Part shown: piece by piece, positions 35,036 to 44,366 of the stretch
Position numbering within the stretch: position 1 is the first letter of the stretch
Layout: each line of letters opens with the position of its first letter
Origin: FEN-1297 sp046704255
Lineage (GTDB): Bacteria > Bacteroidota > Ignavibacteria > Ignavibacteriales > Ignavibacteriaceae
Direction: 5' to 3'
Assembly: GCA_046704255.1 (NCBI GenBank)
Contig: JBJKSH010000057.1
Span: 1-64,000 of the forward strand
DNA: 64,000 bases
Made by a program: the position numbers and the translations under genes
The notes under the pieces: generated by a model
What the model was told of the DNA's origin: nothing
The model's input: only the letters and a program-made list of their open reading frames with translations
Database searches by the model: none

Positions 35036-37023
35036 GAAGAAATTTTTTAAAAATTTTTGCTGCATTAATAATTATATTAACGATGAAATTAACTGCGCAA
35101 AGCTCATTTGAGTTTACAGGCCTATGGAATCCGAATGCAAATTCCATAAGTATGATGAATAGTTTTGAGGATAATCCTTCAAACTATTCTTTAATTAAAG
35201 ATTGGGGGCTTATGCTGTCTTACGGAAGTGAATTTGCAAATTCTGATGCTTCCAATTTGTATTTAATTTCATTATCCAAAAGAATTGGTCCGCATTTTTT
35301 TTCCCTGCGATATACACCCGGCTATCAAAAAGAATTTGTATTCAACAACGGGCAGTCTATTATACTGCAGGATTCATCGGTACAATCTCTGGATTCTAAA
35401 TTTACTTATAAAGAATTATTCGGGCTGGGTTATTCGTACAGGTTTACAAATAATTTTAGTGCAGGTTTTACCCTGCGGTATTTTACACAGCAATTTAATC
35501 AGGAATCCGTGCTGCCGGTATTTTCCGATACATTGTACTTAATAAGAGAAAGCCAGTTGGAAAAAGCTAACTACTGGCGCGGCGATATGGGTTTATTCTA
35601 TTCTCCTTTTAATAATTTTTCGTTTTCAATTTCTTCAATTAATTTAATTGATGTTAACGAAAACAGTGTAAATACCGATTTGGTTCCTTATGAAATGAAA
35701 AGACCAAAAGCTGCTTTACTAGGTATGACATACAGCCCTTTTAAACAGCTTGGTTTAAACTTATTATACGAAACAGACGACGCATACCAGTTTGGTTTTA
35801 ATAATTTCTTTAATTTATTCGGCGGAACATTCGGCTTAAGCCTTACCGCATTCCATGATAAATTTCAATCCCCTTATATAGCGGGAATTATACCGGCAAT
35901 AACTTTTGCAACAAAAATGTTCGGGATAACATTTTCAGGTGTAAAGTATTTTTCGGGGAGAGATGTAACCCATTCTTATTCCGACTTTGTTAATGAGGGG
36001 ATAAATAATATATTAAATACACGCTACAGCTTTGATAAAGCCTTCGTTACGTTTTCTTTTACTCTTAATACAATACCCGAAAAAACAATTGAGTTTATGG
36101 ATGCAAAAATCCTTACAAGTATTTATCCCGCATTAACGGATCATTATCTAACCAAACCGTTTGCGGAAGGGGAAATAGTGAATTTAACTAATCATAATAT
36201 TACTGTTAAACCCTCCAGCAAAATTGAAGGAATAAATAACGACGGGATAGAATCTCCTTCGGTCATAATAGGGCCTAAAGATACCGCCTCTGTTCCTTTT
36301 TATACTATTATACCTCAATCTTTCAGTAAAGATAAAGCAGGCATTTCTTATGTAATTTTTAATGTTAAAGCGGAAAAGAGCAGCGACAAAGTACAACTGC
36401 AAAAGCCCATTCTGGTTAACAGTATTAATTCATGGGACGGCAAGGTAATTAACTTGCGGTATTATATTAAAAGAGATTACAGGTTTTCCATGGATTATGC
36501 AAAGAACATTTTAAGTAAATATAAAAGTGAACTTGATACACTTTCGTATGCCCTTTCAATTTTTTACGAAGCTAAAATCATATTCAATAATTTTGTAAAA
36601 GATATGGTTTATGCATCCAATCCCAGGGCTGACGTAGATTATGTACATTTCCCTCATGAAACAATAAAGCTTAAAGGTGGCAATTGCGACGACCTGAGCG
36701 TTTGTTACAGCTCTCTGCTTGAAAGTATTGGAATACAAACTGCTCTAGTGGATTACAAACCGGTTAACGGTATTGGGCATGTTAATGTTCTTGTAGATAC
36801 CCAGCTTTCTCCCGAACAGGCAAGGCTGATAACAAATAACGATAATAAATACATTGTTAGAAAAAATGATTCCGGTGTTGACGAAGTTTGGATACCGGTT
36901 GAAGCAACTTCGTTAACCAGTTTTGATAAGGCATGGGACCTGGGAGCTCAAAAGTTTAACGAGGATGCCATCGACAACCTGGGCCTGGCTAAAAACACCG
37001 TAAGCATTGTTGATGTGTATTAA
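35032..37023 (+). CDS. Outer-membrane barrel fused to a transglutaminase-like domain
   Basis: 663 residues, starting at TTG (35032) that overlaps the stop of the previous gene. After a signal peptide (LKIFAALIIILTMKLTAQ) residues 25-350 read as a PorV/PorP-like barrel: LFGLGYSYRFTNNFSAGFTL, LLGMTYSPFKQLGLNLLY, GLSLTAFHDKFQSPYIAG. Residues 350-470 are a beta domain. The C terminus is transglutaminase-like: KLKGGNCDDLSVCYSSLLES (Cys), NGIGHVNVLVDT (His), VWIPVEATS (Glu/Asp position). The nucleophile Cys and His are present; the third residue is Glu in PVEAT. I know no common protein with this order; the barrel and enzyme parts are both convincing but the join is unusual. Confidence 0.65.
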   Translation: MRRNFLKIFAALIIILTMKLTAQSSFEFTGLWNPNANSISMMNSFEDNPSNYSLIKDWGLMLSYGSEFANSDASNLYLISLSKRIGPHFFSLRYTPGYQKEFVFNNGQSIILQDSSVQSLDSKFTYKELFGLGYSYRFTNNFSAGFTLRYFTQQFNQESVLPVFSDTLYLIRESQLEKANYWRGDMGLFYSPFNNFSFSISSINLIDVNENSVNTDLVPYEMKRPKAALLGMTYSPFKQLGLNLLYETDDAYQFGFNNFFNLFGGTFGLSLTAFHDKFQSPYIAGIIPAITFATKMFGITFSGVKYFSGRDVTHSYSDFVNEGINNILNTRYSFDKAFVTFSFTLNTIPEKTIEFMDAKILTSIYPALTDHYLTKPFAEGEIVNLTNHNITVKPSSKIEGINNDGIESPSVIIGPKDTASVPFYTIIPQSFSKDKAGISYVIFNVKAEKSSDKVQLQKPILVNSINSWDGKVINLRYYIKRDYRFSMDYAKNILSKYKSELDTLSYALSIFYEAKIIFNNFVKDMVYASNPRADVDYVHFPHETIKLKGGNCDDLSVCYSSLLESIGIQTALVDYKPVNGIGHVNVLVDTQLSPEQARLITNNDNKYIVRKNDSGVDEVWIPVEATSLTSFDKAWDLGAQKFNEDAIDNLGLAKNTVSIVDVY

Positions 37024-37040
37024 AAATTTAGGGTGAAAAA

Positions 37041-37724
37041 ATGAAAAAAATTTTATTAATATTATTAATTGCAGCGGGAATTATTTCCGCACAAACTTAT
37101 AAGGCTTCTCAGGTGGAAGGCCTTGTAACGGTTCAATCCGGCACCGGTGAAAAATGGACAAGGGTAGAAGACGGGCAGATTTTGCAGCCGAATTCTACCG
37201 TGGAAACTTCAGGTAATTCTCAGGTTTGGCTGCATGGTGAAAATGTAAAGCTACTTTTAAAAGGCTCATCGGCAGTTTCACTTTCCAGCATAAAAAAAAT
37301 GACGGTTGATCAATTAATACTTGCACTTGCAATGGAAGACATGCTTAATGCACCGCATAAAAAAGAAAATTTAAATTCACAAAACACTGCAGTATACGGA
37401 GCAGAGGTTAATGGTATAAAACCTCCTATTATCAAATCTGATGACTTTGGAGTTAAAAGATTAAATGGTGCGGTTCAGCTTGCAGAAGGAGGCTACAGGG
37501 AATCGGCTGTTGTTTTTGCAAGAGAAACTTTTAGAAAGTATCCCGATACAAAAAACATTGCCGCTTTTAGAATTTATTTTGCGGACATTCTTTACAACTT
37601 AGGACTTAATGAAGATGCTTACGATGATTTTAAAACAATTCAAAAATTAAAATTGTCTGACGTTCAAAAAAAAGAAGTAATGAATAAAATGGATATACTG
37701 GCTAAGAGGCTGTTGAATAATTAG
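37041..37724 (+). CDS. FecR-like exported protein with TPR-like tail
   Basis: 227 residues. The signal peptide (MKKILLILLIAAGIISAQ) is followed by a FecR-type beta domain: VEGLVTVQSGTGEKWTRVED, ILQPNSTVETSGNSQVWLHG, VKLLLKGSSAVSL. After residue 130 come TPR-like helices (GAVQLAEGGYRESAVVFAR, YFADILYNLGLNEDAYDDF). Such FecR-TPR proteins occur in envelope complexes. It follows the barrel-transglutaminase gene by 17 bp, so it is in the same operon and likely works with it. Confidence 0.7.
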   Translation: MKKILLILLIAAGIISAQTYKASQVEGLVTVQSGTGEKWTRVEDGQILQPNSTVETSGNSQVWLHGENVKLLLKGSSAVSLSSIKKMTVDQLILALAMEDMLNAPHKKENLNSQNTAVYGAEVNGIKPPIIKSDDFGVKRLNGAVQLAEGGYRESAVVFARETFRKYPDTKNIAAFRIYFADILYNLGLNEDAYDDFKTIQKLKLSDVQKKEVMNKMDILAKRLLNN

Positions 37725-37741
37725 GATTGTGGAGAGTAATT

Positions 37742-38206
37742 ATGAAAACTTATCTCAAAGATATTTTTGAATACGATGATTGGGCGAATAAAAAATTAAT
37801 TAAAAGCTTAAAGACACAAAACGTTAATGAAGAAAGTGTACTAAAATTATTGTCTCACCTGCTACTAGCCGAACAAATATGGATGTTGAGGTTAAAAGGG
37901 GGAGATTATAAAAAATTGGATTTCTGGAAATTATTAAGCATAGAAGAATGCGGGAAAATATCAAACGAAAATTATGCTGAATATATGGAATTTCTGAATT
38001 CACACGAAGATAATGATTATTCCAAAACTTTTACTTACACAAACAGTAAAGGTACTAAATACACAAATACTATCGGCGAAACAATAACACATGTAGCACT
38101 TCATTCAGCTTACCACAGAGGCCAGGCAGCCAGGGAAGTGCGCAGACTCAATAAAGTACCGGTCCTTACTGATTATATTGCATTCGTCAGAGAACGCAAT
38201 CAATAA
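37742..38206 (+). CDS. DinB family protein
   Basis: 154 residues from the ATG at 37742, chosen because GGAGAG lies 6 bp upstream; an ATG at 37727 is a weaker alternative. The DinB bundle shows as DIFEYDDWANKKLIKSLKTQ, VLKLLSHLLLAEQIWMLRLK, ETITHVALHSAYHRGQAARE and the ending DYIAFVRER. The three His ligands (SHLLLAEQIW and HSAYHRGQ) are in place. Function is not known. It is only 17 bp after the FecR-like gene. Confidence 0.85.
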   Translation: MKTYLKDIFEYDDWANKKLIKSLKTQNVNEESVLKLLSHLLLAEQIWMLRLKGGDYKKLDFWKLLSIEECGKISNENYAEYMEFLNSHEDNDYSKTFTYTNSKGTKYTNTIGETITHVALHSAYHRGQAAREVRRLNKVPVLTDYIAFVRERNQ

Positions 38207-39218
38207 AATAATCAGCGATATTTTGATAGAAAAAGATTTAGTCGGGACGTCTGCCGGCAAGAAAATAGTTACCTACAACTTTGAAGTTGATGAAAAGCTT
38301 TCAGCATTTATTTTAAGAAACGAACACCCGGATAAAAAGACACTGCTTAACCGGATTACATTTAACTGGAAGAAAAAGAGACACAAAAATATAATCTGGA
38401 TAAACAATCCGCAGTACCGGTTCGATCTAGTTCCTCTTCAGGATTACAACAAATTATTTTTGCGGGATATTCCAATCTTTATAAGCAGTTGTAGTGAAGA
38501 ACTGGCGGAATTCTTTAAGAAAAACAAATTTGAAGTTATTAAATCCGGCCGGGAAGCCGTACTTAACTTAAACGAAAATCATTTTGAAAAGAAGTCGTTA
38601 AAAGAACTTGTACGTGCGGGATTTAAAAGAGGCGCCATAGAAGAAGTTTTTTATACGGAAGAAAACTGCGCAAGGCTTGAACAATTTAAAACAGAATGTG
38701 TCCACGGAAAGGAACCCCAGTTAAAGCACTTCTTCAACGATCAATTTTTGCCGGTGTCCCGGCTCTTTGTATGTAAAAACGAACAAAACCACTGGCAAGG
38801 AGCAATTCTTATTGCGCCGAAGGGCAGCGGCAAAGTTATTACGGACTTAATACTGCGGAAAAAAGATTCGCCCAGAGGTACAATGGAGGCTCTCGTTTAT
38901 CATATAGTATGCTTATTAAAAAATGAAGGCAGCAAAACCTGGAGCCTTGGCGAAGTACCTTATGTTATTTACGGAAGTAAAATTTTTTCCAAAGAATTTT
39001 TCATAAATTTTGCAGGCAGACGATTTAGGTATGCCTACAACTATAAGGGGCTTTTTAACTTTAAAAATAAATTTAACCCGGAATGGAAAAATATTTATAT
39101 ATGCTGCAAACCAAAACTAAACATAATAACTTTAATAAAAATTTCCTGGTTAAGCAACCTGTTAAAATTAATAGCAAATAAAACTTTGATTTACATTGAA
39201 AATATTTTTTCAATTTGA
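38178..39218 (+). CDS. Phosphatidylglycerol lysyltransferase-like (DUF2156) domain protein
   Basis: 346 residues. The C-terminal half matches the MprF/LPG-synthase domain: NLNENHFEKKSLKELVRAGF (catalytic-loop region), LEQFKTECVHGKEPQLKHFF, RLFVCKNEQNHWQGAILIAP, DSPRGTMEALVYHIVCLLKN, FNFKNKFNPEWKNIYICCKP. The 14 flippase helices of full MprF are missing. The family transfers Lys or Ala from aminoacyl-tRNA to membrane lipids; lone domains often have other amine acceptors. The start (TTG at 38178) overlaps DinB by 29 bases and lacks a clear ribosome binding site; a TTG at 38223 is possible. Confidence 0.75.
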   Translation: MHSSENAINKIISDILIEKDLVGTSAGKKIVTYNFEVDEKLSAFILRNEHPDKKTLLNRITFNWKKKRHKNIIWINNPQYRFDLVPLQDYNKLFLRDIPIFISSCSEELAEFFKKNKFEVIKSGREAVLNLNENHFEKKSLKELVRAGFKRGAIEEVFYTEENCARLEQFKTECVHGKEPQLKHFFNDQFLPVSRLFVCKNEQNHWQGAILIAPKGSGKVITDLILRKKDSPRGTMEALVYHIVCLLKNEGSKTWSLGEVPYVIYGSKIFSKEFFINFAGRRFRYAYNYKGLFNFKNKFNPEWKNIYICCKPKLNIITLIKISWLSNLLKLIANKTLIYIENIFSI

Positions 39219-39398
39219 GGTTAATACAAAGTATATAATGGATGAATTGAAAATTTAATCGGAGGGCGGCGCACAAATATTGTTCAGCATAAAGCTTGAT
39301 AACCTAACGTTCGATAAATTTTATACACTTTAATCAATGATGTTTTATTAGTAGTTTTAATTTTTAATTAACGTTATTTTATAAATAAGAATATAGTT

Positions 39399-40139
39399 AT
39401 GCCGAAAATATTTTATTTTTTAATTATTTTTATCCTGTTTACTGTTTATTTAAACTTTGCACAAACAAAAGCAGACTCATCTGCAGCCCAAATACCAAAA
39501 GGCTTAACCGGTAAAAAGGTAATCGATAATTATATTAATGCTCTGGGTGGAAGAGATAATCTTAATAAAGTTGTTGACCGCACTACTGTAATGAAGGGGA
39601 GTATTAAAGGTAAAAAAATTACCATGACAATTTATCAAAAAGCTCCCGATAAAATGAAACAGGAAATTATTGACGGCCCGATAAAACAATACTCTTATTT
39701 TAACGGCCGAAAAGGAATTATTAAAGTGGAAGATAAAACTCTGGATGTTAAAGGTTCGGAACTGGAGAATTTGAAGTACGGAGCTATGATGAACCTGATG
39801 ACTAACTGCGATTCTCTTGGAATAAAATTAAAATTGGACGGTGAAGACAAAGTAAACGGGAAAGATGCCTATAAGGTTGATATGATTTTCCCGTCGGGTA
39901 TAATGTGGGCACAATATTTCGATCCGGACACCTGGCTTAAAGTAAAAGAGTCCGAAGAAATAAATGTTCCGCGCGGAATTTTTATACAGAACACTTATTT
40001 TTCCGATTACCGGGATATTGACGGTGTTAAATACCCGTTTACCGTTAAACAAACAATTGGCGAACAGCATCTTGATTTTAAAGTTGTATCTGTTAAAGTA
40101 AACACGGGATTAAGCGACAGCTTATTCGTTATAAAATAA
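39399..40139 (+). CDS. LolA-like exported lipoprotein-sorting family protein
   Basis: 246 residues with a signal peptide (FYFLIIFILFTVYLNFAQ). The mature part follows the LolA-fold order: LTGKKVIDNYINALGG, MTIYQKAPDKMKQEIIDG, NGRKGIIKVEDKTLDVKG, LKLDGEDKVNGKDAYKVDM, MWAQYFDPDTWLKVKESE, IDGVKYPFTVKQTIGEQHLD. Similar proteins often sit beside M16 peptidases in Bacteroidota. No lipobox is seen. The next gene is 24 bp downstream on the same strand but is a cytosolic phosphatase. Confidence 0.7.
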   Translation: MPKIFYFLIIFILFTVYLNFAQTKADSSAAQIPKGLTGKKVIDNYINALGGRDNLNKVVDRTTVMKGSIKGKKITMTIYQKAPDKMKQEIIDGPIKQYSYFNGRKGIIKVEDKTLDVKGSELENLKYGAMMNLMTNCDSLGIKLKLDGEDKVNGKDAYKVDMIFPSGIMWAQYFDPDTWLKVKESEEINVPRGIFIQNTYFSDYRDIDGVKYPFTVKQTIGEQHLDFKVVSVKVNTGLSDSLFVIK

Positions 40140-40163
40140 ATCAGTTAATTAATAAAAGATAAA

Positions 40164-40781
40164 ATGGAAAGAAGAAAATATTCTGTAATAGTTTTTGACC
40201 TGGGAAATGTTCTTATACCCTTTAATTACAATCTGGTAATTGAAAGGTTTAATAATGTAAGCGAAGGTTTGGGGAATAAATTTTTAGATTATTATAGTTC
40301 AAACTATGATGTCCACAGAAAATTTGAGCGCGGCGATATGACGGAAGACGAATTTATAAGCAAAATGCTTTTTGTACTGGAGAATAAAATTTCAAAAGAA
40401 AAATTTTTAAATGATTACTCTAAGGTATTTAATGTTAATGAAAATGTTGCTTCGCTTCTTCCGTTGTTAAAAGAAAAATATTTGCTTGTACTTTTATCAA
40501 ATACAAATTCAATTCACAGGCAATTCGGCTGGAAAGATTACGGATTCTTAAAGTATTTTGATAAATTCATCCTATCTTATGAAGTACATGCTGTTAAACC
40601 CGAAGAAAAAATTTACCGCGCTGCCGAAGCCTTTACTAAAAAACCTTCAAATGAACATTTGTTTATAGATGATATTGCGGATTATGCAGAAGGCGCTAAG
40701 AAAGCAGGGTGGGATGCGGTTCAATTTACGGGATATGAAAAGCTTGTTTCCAATTTGAGACAAAGAAATATTCTAGGGTAA
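40164..40781 (+). CDS. HAD-superfamily hydrolase (YihX-like)
   Basis: 205 residues. Motif I VIVFDLGNVLIPFNYNL (FDLGNVL with the nucleophile Asp; the second Asp is replaced by Asn, as in YihX-type members), motif II LVLLSNTNSIHRQFG, motif III Lys in EVHAVKPEEKIY and motif IV LFIDDIADYAEGAKKAGWDA. It should hydrolyse small phosphoesters, perhaps sugar or nucleotide phosphates. Starts 24 bp after the LolA-like gene. Confidence 0.85.
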   Translation: MERRKYSVIVFDLGNVLIPFNYNLVIERFNNVSEGLGNKFLDYYSSNYDVHRKFERGDMTEDEFISKMLFVLENKISKEKFLNDYSKVFNVNENVASLLPLLKEKYLLVLLSNTNSIHRQFGWKDYGFLKYFDKFILSYEVHAVKPEEKIYRAAEAFTKKPSNEHLFIDDIADYAEGAKKAGWDAVQFTGYEKLVSNLRQRNILG

Positions 40782-40854
40782 AGCACTTTATTAGAATTTA
40801 AACTATTATTAAGTTATAATAAAAAAATTAAAAAGTGTGGGAAAAATAAATTTG

Positions 40855-41733
40855 ATGAATCTATCTGCAGATGCAATAGCCGAGAAGAAAAGAATTGCAC
40901 TAACTTCCGTACTGGCAGCAGTATTTTTAACTTCTTTTAAACTGGTTATAGGAATTTCCACCGGAAGCCTGGGCATTCTGTCGGAAGCGCTTCATTCGGC
41001 GCTGGATTTAATTGCTGCTGCAATAACTTTGTTTGCAGTAAGAGCAGCAGACCGCCCGCCCGATAAGGAACATAACTTTGGCCACGGCAAAATAGAAAAT
41101 TTTTCAGCTCTTGTGGAAACTATGCTTCTGCTTATTACATGCGGCTGGATTATCTACGAAGCAATTCACAGGGTTACCGTACATAAGTTACATATAGATG
41201 TTACTGTTTGGAGCTTTATCGTTATTTTTACTTCAATAGTAGTAGATTTTTCACGTTCTCGTGCTTTAAACAGAGTTGCAAATAAGTATAACAGCCAGGC
41301 ACTTAAAGCAGATGCTCTTCATTTTTCTACGGATATATGGAGTTCTGCTGTTGTTCTATTCGGTTTGGTAGGGGCTGCTTTTAAATTTTATTATGCAGAC
41401 ATAATTGCGGCTTTAGTAGTTGCAGTAATTGTTTTGTATATCAGCTACCGGTTGGGCAAAAAATCATTTGATGTATTAATTGATAAATCACCCGAAGGAC
41501 TTACGGAAACTATCAGTTCAATTATTAAAGATATTCCAGAGGTTAAAAATTTTCACGATATCCGGATAAGGGAAGCCGGTGCAAAAAAATTTATTGAGCT
41601 TAATATTCATGTAGAAAAAATTCTTTCAATAGATGAAGCCCATGCAATTACTCATAAAGTTGAAAAAGCAATTACAGATAAAATTGAAAATATAAATGTA
41701 ATGATTCATACCGAACCGGAAGAAAAGGCATAA
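40855..41733 (+). CDS. Cation diffusion facilitator family transporter
   Basis: 292 residues from the ATG at 40855, preferred because GGGAAAA lies 9 bp upstream (a GTG at 40837 is the alternative). Six helices and the metal motifs are clear: LSEALHSALDLIAAAITL (HxxxD), PDKEHNFGHGKIENFSALVE, LKADALHFSTDIWSSAVVLF (second HxxxD) and a cytosolic tail FHDIRIREAGAKKFIELNIH then EEAHAITHKVEKAI-like DEAHAITHK. It exchanges zinc, iron or other divalent cations for protons in the inner membrane; metal specificity is not visible. Confidence 0.92.
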   Translation: MNLSADAIAEKKRIALTSVLAAVFLTSFKLVIGISTGSLGILSEALHSALDLIAAAITLFAVRAADRPPDKEHNFGHGKIENFSALVETMLLLITCGWIIYEAIHRVTVHKLHIDVTVWSFIVIFTSIVVDFSRSRALNRVANKYNSQALKADALHFSTDIWSSAVVLFGLVGAAFKFYYADIIAALVVAVIVLYISYRLGKKSFDVLIDKSPEGLTETISSIIKDIPEVKNFHDIRIREAGAKKFIELNIHVEKILSIDEAHAITHKVEKAITDKIENINVMIHTEPEEKA

Positions 41734-41783
41734 GCTGAAGATTGTAGCTAAGACATTCAGCGGCTCATATTCCTGAACTTACG

Positions 41784-41831
41784 CTTGAACTATCAGCCGG
41801 AGGCAGATAAACCTTCGGCTGAAAGTTCAAG
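41784..41831. terminator. Long inverted repeat, bidirectional terminator
   Basis: The arms CTTGAACTATCAGCCGGAGG and CCTTCGGCTGAAAGTTCAAG are 20 bp with two mismatches around an 8-base loop. It lies between the convergent cation pump and C1 peptidase genes, where both need termination. Confidence 0.6.
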
Positions 41832-41861
41832 AAGTTAAAAAATTATAAATAGGATTTCCGG

Positions 41862-43097
41862 TTAGTCGGTTTTAAATTTATTAAGCAAATTGCCAAGTGC
41901 ATTTTTATTAACCATAAAGTCGAGCATTTTTAATTTAACATAATCTTCACGGAAGAAATAATAACCGGGGAACCTGCCGTTATGCCCGCTTGAGCCGGAA
42001 TCTTTTATAAGATACCAATCTGTTCCGTCGATATTTTTATATCCGACAAGATGAATGCCGTGATCATCGCCTGTAGTTTTATTGCTGAAGCGGAATTGCC
42101 TCGCATATTCATCTATATATTTGTCCGGGATATCAAATGTAGGAATTATTGCAACATCGGAATCAGCTACGATTCCGGGTTCGGAAACATCTCCGCCGAT
42201 TGCAATGGTGTAACCATCGCGGATAGCTTCCTTAATTATACTCATAAAAACATCCAGCGGAACGTTGTAATATTCTTTGCTGTGCCACCAGTTATCCGGA
42301 ACTGTATATTCAACTTTTTCCCAGTAAGGTTCCTGCATTAAAGACATAACATCAACATAGTCATCAAGATTTAAATCAACGATTTTTGAAAGATATTCTT
42401 TAGGTGTATAATCCTTGCCGTCAACAGTTACTTTTACAGGCGGAACTCCCATGTAGTGATTCAGAATATCTTTAATAGTGTTTACTACATCTTCTTCATT
42501 CCATGCATTTGCAGCTTTTACGCCATTAAGATAATTTCTTATCTCTGAATACATTTGCCTATGATCGTAAAACTTTTGACCCGGCAGTAATCCGGTAAAA
42601 GCATCTTCAGGAACAATTCCGTATTTTTCCCATATTCTCGGAACTGCATTAGCTTCGGAACCTTCACCGAAAGCGGAATTACCGCGTTCTTCTACAAAAC
42701 GCTTTGCCTTTTCTACGTATTCCCAATAATCGGTATACATTTCGGAAAGCTTTAATTTTCTTTTATGAATCCTGTAAACTTCAGATTCAAAAAATGAAGT
42801 TGTAGAAAAATCCCAGCACGTGCCTGTCCACCCCTGGGATACAGGGGGATTAAACCAGTACTTTGTAAATTCATCAATCGATTTTGGAATTTGAACACCG
42901 GATAGGTCTACTCTAAATGTTTTGCGATCTTTTTTGGGTTGTGCAATAAATTCGTCGGAACTTTTTTTTATTTCATTAAAAAATTTATTCTTTGGAGTAA
43001 CAAACTCACCCTTGTTGCGGCGTTCTGGCTGGGCAAAAAGAATATTGCCCGAAAGAAGAATAAGTAAAACTAAAGAAATGGAAAAATGAGATTTCAT
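41862..43097 (-). CDS. Exported C1-family (papain/bleomycin-hydrolase-like) cysteine peptidase
   Basis: 411 residues, with a signal peptide (ISLVLLILLSGNILFAQ). The papain core shows the active-site Cys in VSQGWTGTCWDFSTTSFFES, a conserved SEMYTDYWEYVEKAKR segment and GTDWYLIKDSGSSG with GDDHGIHLVGYKNID containing the His. Spacing resembles the PepC/bleomycin-hydrolase branch (C1B), whose members are usually cytosolic aminopeptidases; the export signal is typical of Bacteroidota copies. Substrate unknown. Confidence 0.85.
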   Translation of the reverse strand: MKSHFSISLVLLILLSGNILFAQPERRNKGEFVTPKNKFFNEIKKSSDEFIAQPKKDRKTFRVDLSGVQIPKSIDEFTKYWFNPPVSQGWTGTCWDFSTTSFFESEVYRIHKRKLKLSEMYTDYWEYVEKAKRFVEERGNSAFGEGSEANAVPRIWEKYGIVPEDAFTGLLPGQKFYDHRQMYSEIRNYLNGVKAANAWNEEDVVNTIKDILNHYMGVPPVKVTVDGKDYTPKEYLSKIVDLNLDDYVDVMSLMQEPYWEKVEYTVPDNWWHSKEYYNVPLDVFMSIIKEAIRDGYTIAIGGDVSEPGIVADSDVAIIPTFDIPDKYIDEYARQFRFSNKTTGDDHGIHLVGYKNIDGTDWYLIKDSGSSGHNGRFPGYYFFREDYVKLKMLDFMVNKNALGNLLNKFKTD

Positions 43098-43242
43098 TAA
43101 ATACCCTTTAGTAAGTGAAATGTATATTATTTATAAGATCGTAAATTATTCCTTAAAATTAATAATATTCGGAACATGTTTCCAAAAATTATTATACATT
43201 AATCCGTAATTTATCCGGAACGGAAATTAAAAGAGTTCACGT

Positions 43243-44361
43243 TTATTTTTTCAAAATGAATTTTACTATTATAACAAATGCCGCCAGTGCAATTATTATA
43301 GCAAAGCCCGCCGGGCGGCCAAAGTTAATAGTCCACCCAACTCCAAACCTTTTAGGAACCCAAATAGAAGGATCATGAGGATTATAATAAAACATTCCCA
43401 GTTTCCAGTAAGAATCATCATCGACATTATTTATACCTTTGGCCGTTTCATTAATTTTAAGTTTTAGTCTGCTGCCGGACTGACCTGTTTTTACCGCCAG
43501 CGTTACTGCACTTAGTAAAATTAAAAGCGGGATTGCTATATTAAAGTTTTTAAAAATATTTTCCGGAATAATAAATAGCCTGTTCATGTTAAGCGAGACA
43601 AAAAGCATCCATGTTACTAGGAGTGTACACAGGATTACGGAATAGTCCGACCAGATAAGCCTGAAATGTCTATCTCTCAGCATTGATGTTTCCGGCCTAT
43701 TGGAATCTATTTGCTGCCTGGATGTTTTTATTGAAAAATATATTGCAATAAACATGCATAAAAGGGAGATTGAAATCAGCGGTATTAACATAACATGCAA
43801 ATAAGATTTATCCGTTGTTTCTGTTGCAGCACCCTGCAGATTATAGTGCATTATTATTTTAGCGGGTATTTTATTATAGTCCAAAAACAATACTAAAATA
43901 TTTAAAACAATTATTATAAGCGAAGGAAGGAACCACCAGATAGAGACGAGAAATTTCCCATCCCGGAACTTTGTATCAACAGATAATAACTCTTTAGCCG
44001 GTTTAATGTTTTCATGGTTTAGCAATTCGTTTTTTAATTCTTTAGCTTTTTTATTATAAACCACATAAATAATTAATGATAATAAAACTTCCGTAAAAAT
44101 ACCTATTGGAAAATTTAAACTGCCGGAGGAATTATACGACAGTAGCCCGAAGGCAATAAGAAACGGGATAATAATTGATAAGTAAACATGCTTGAAATTT
44201 CTTTTAAGAATTTCTGTTTCGGGATGAGCTGCTATTTCATTAGGAAACCGTGAGCCGAATACAATATTTCCTTTTAAGAGAAAAGGAATTATATAGTTGG
44301 TGAATCCTATTATAACCATAATTAAAAACGAAAGCCAGAATAAATTCTCAATTGCTCCCAT
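43243..44361 (-). CDS. DUF1648/DUF5808-type membrane protein
   Basis: 372 residues with about seven helices. The DUF1648 core is seen at DYNKIPAKIIMHYNLQGAAT (N..P..I..H.n..G.a). After residue 310 the sequence DDDSYWKLGMFYYNPHDPSI, then VPKRFGVGWTINFGRP, is the DUF5808 ending common in proteins next to YtrA-type GntR regulators. It starts 5 bp after the GntR gene, a standard operon pair in Gram-positives and Bacteroidota, where it may sense membrane stress. Function unknown. Confidence 0.75.
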   Translation of the reverse strand: MGAIENLFWLSFLIMVIIGFTNYIIPFLLKGNIVFGSRFPNEIAAHPETEILKRNFKHVYLSIIIPFLIAFGLLSYNSSGSLNFPIGIFTEVLLSLIIYVVYNKKAKELKNELLNHENIKPAKELLSVDTKFRDGKFLVSIWWFLPSLIIIVLNILVLFLDYNKIPAKIIMHYNLQGAATETTDKSYLHVMLIPLISISLLCMFIAIYFSIKTSRQQIDSNRPETSMLRDRHFRLIWSDYSVILCTLLVTWMLFVSLNMNRLFIIPENIFKNFNIAIPLLILLSAVTLAVKTGQSGSRLKLKINETAKGINNVDDDSYWKLGMFYYNPHDPSIWVPKRFGVGWTINFGRPAGFAIIIALAAFVIIVKFILKK

Positions 44362-44366
44362 CGATT

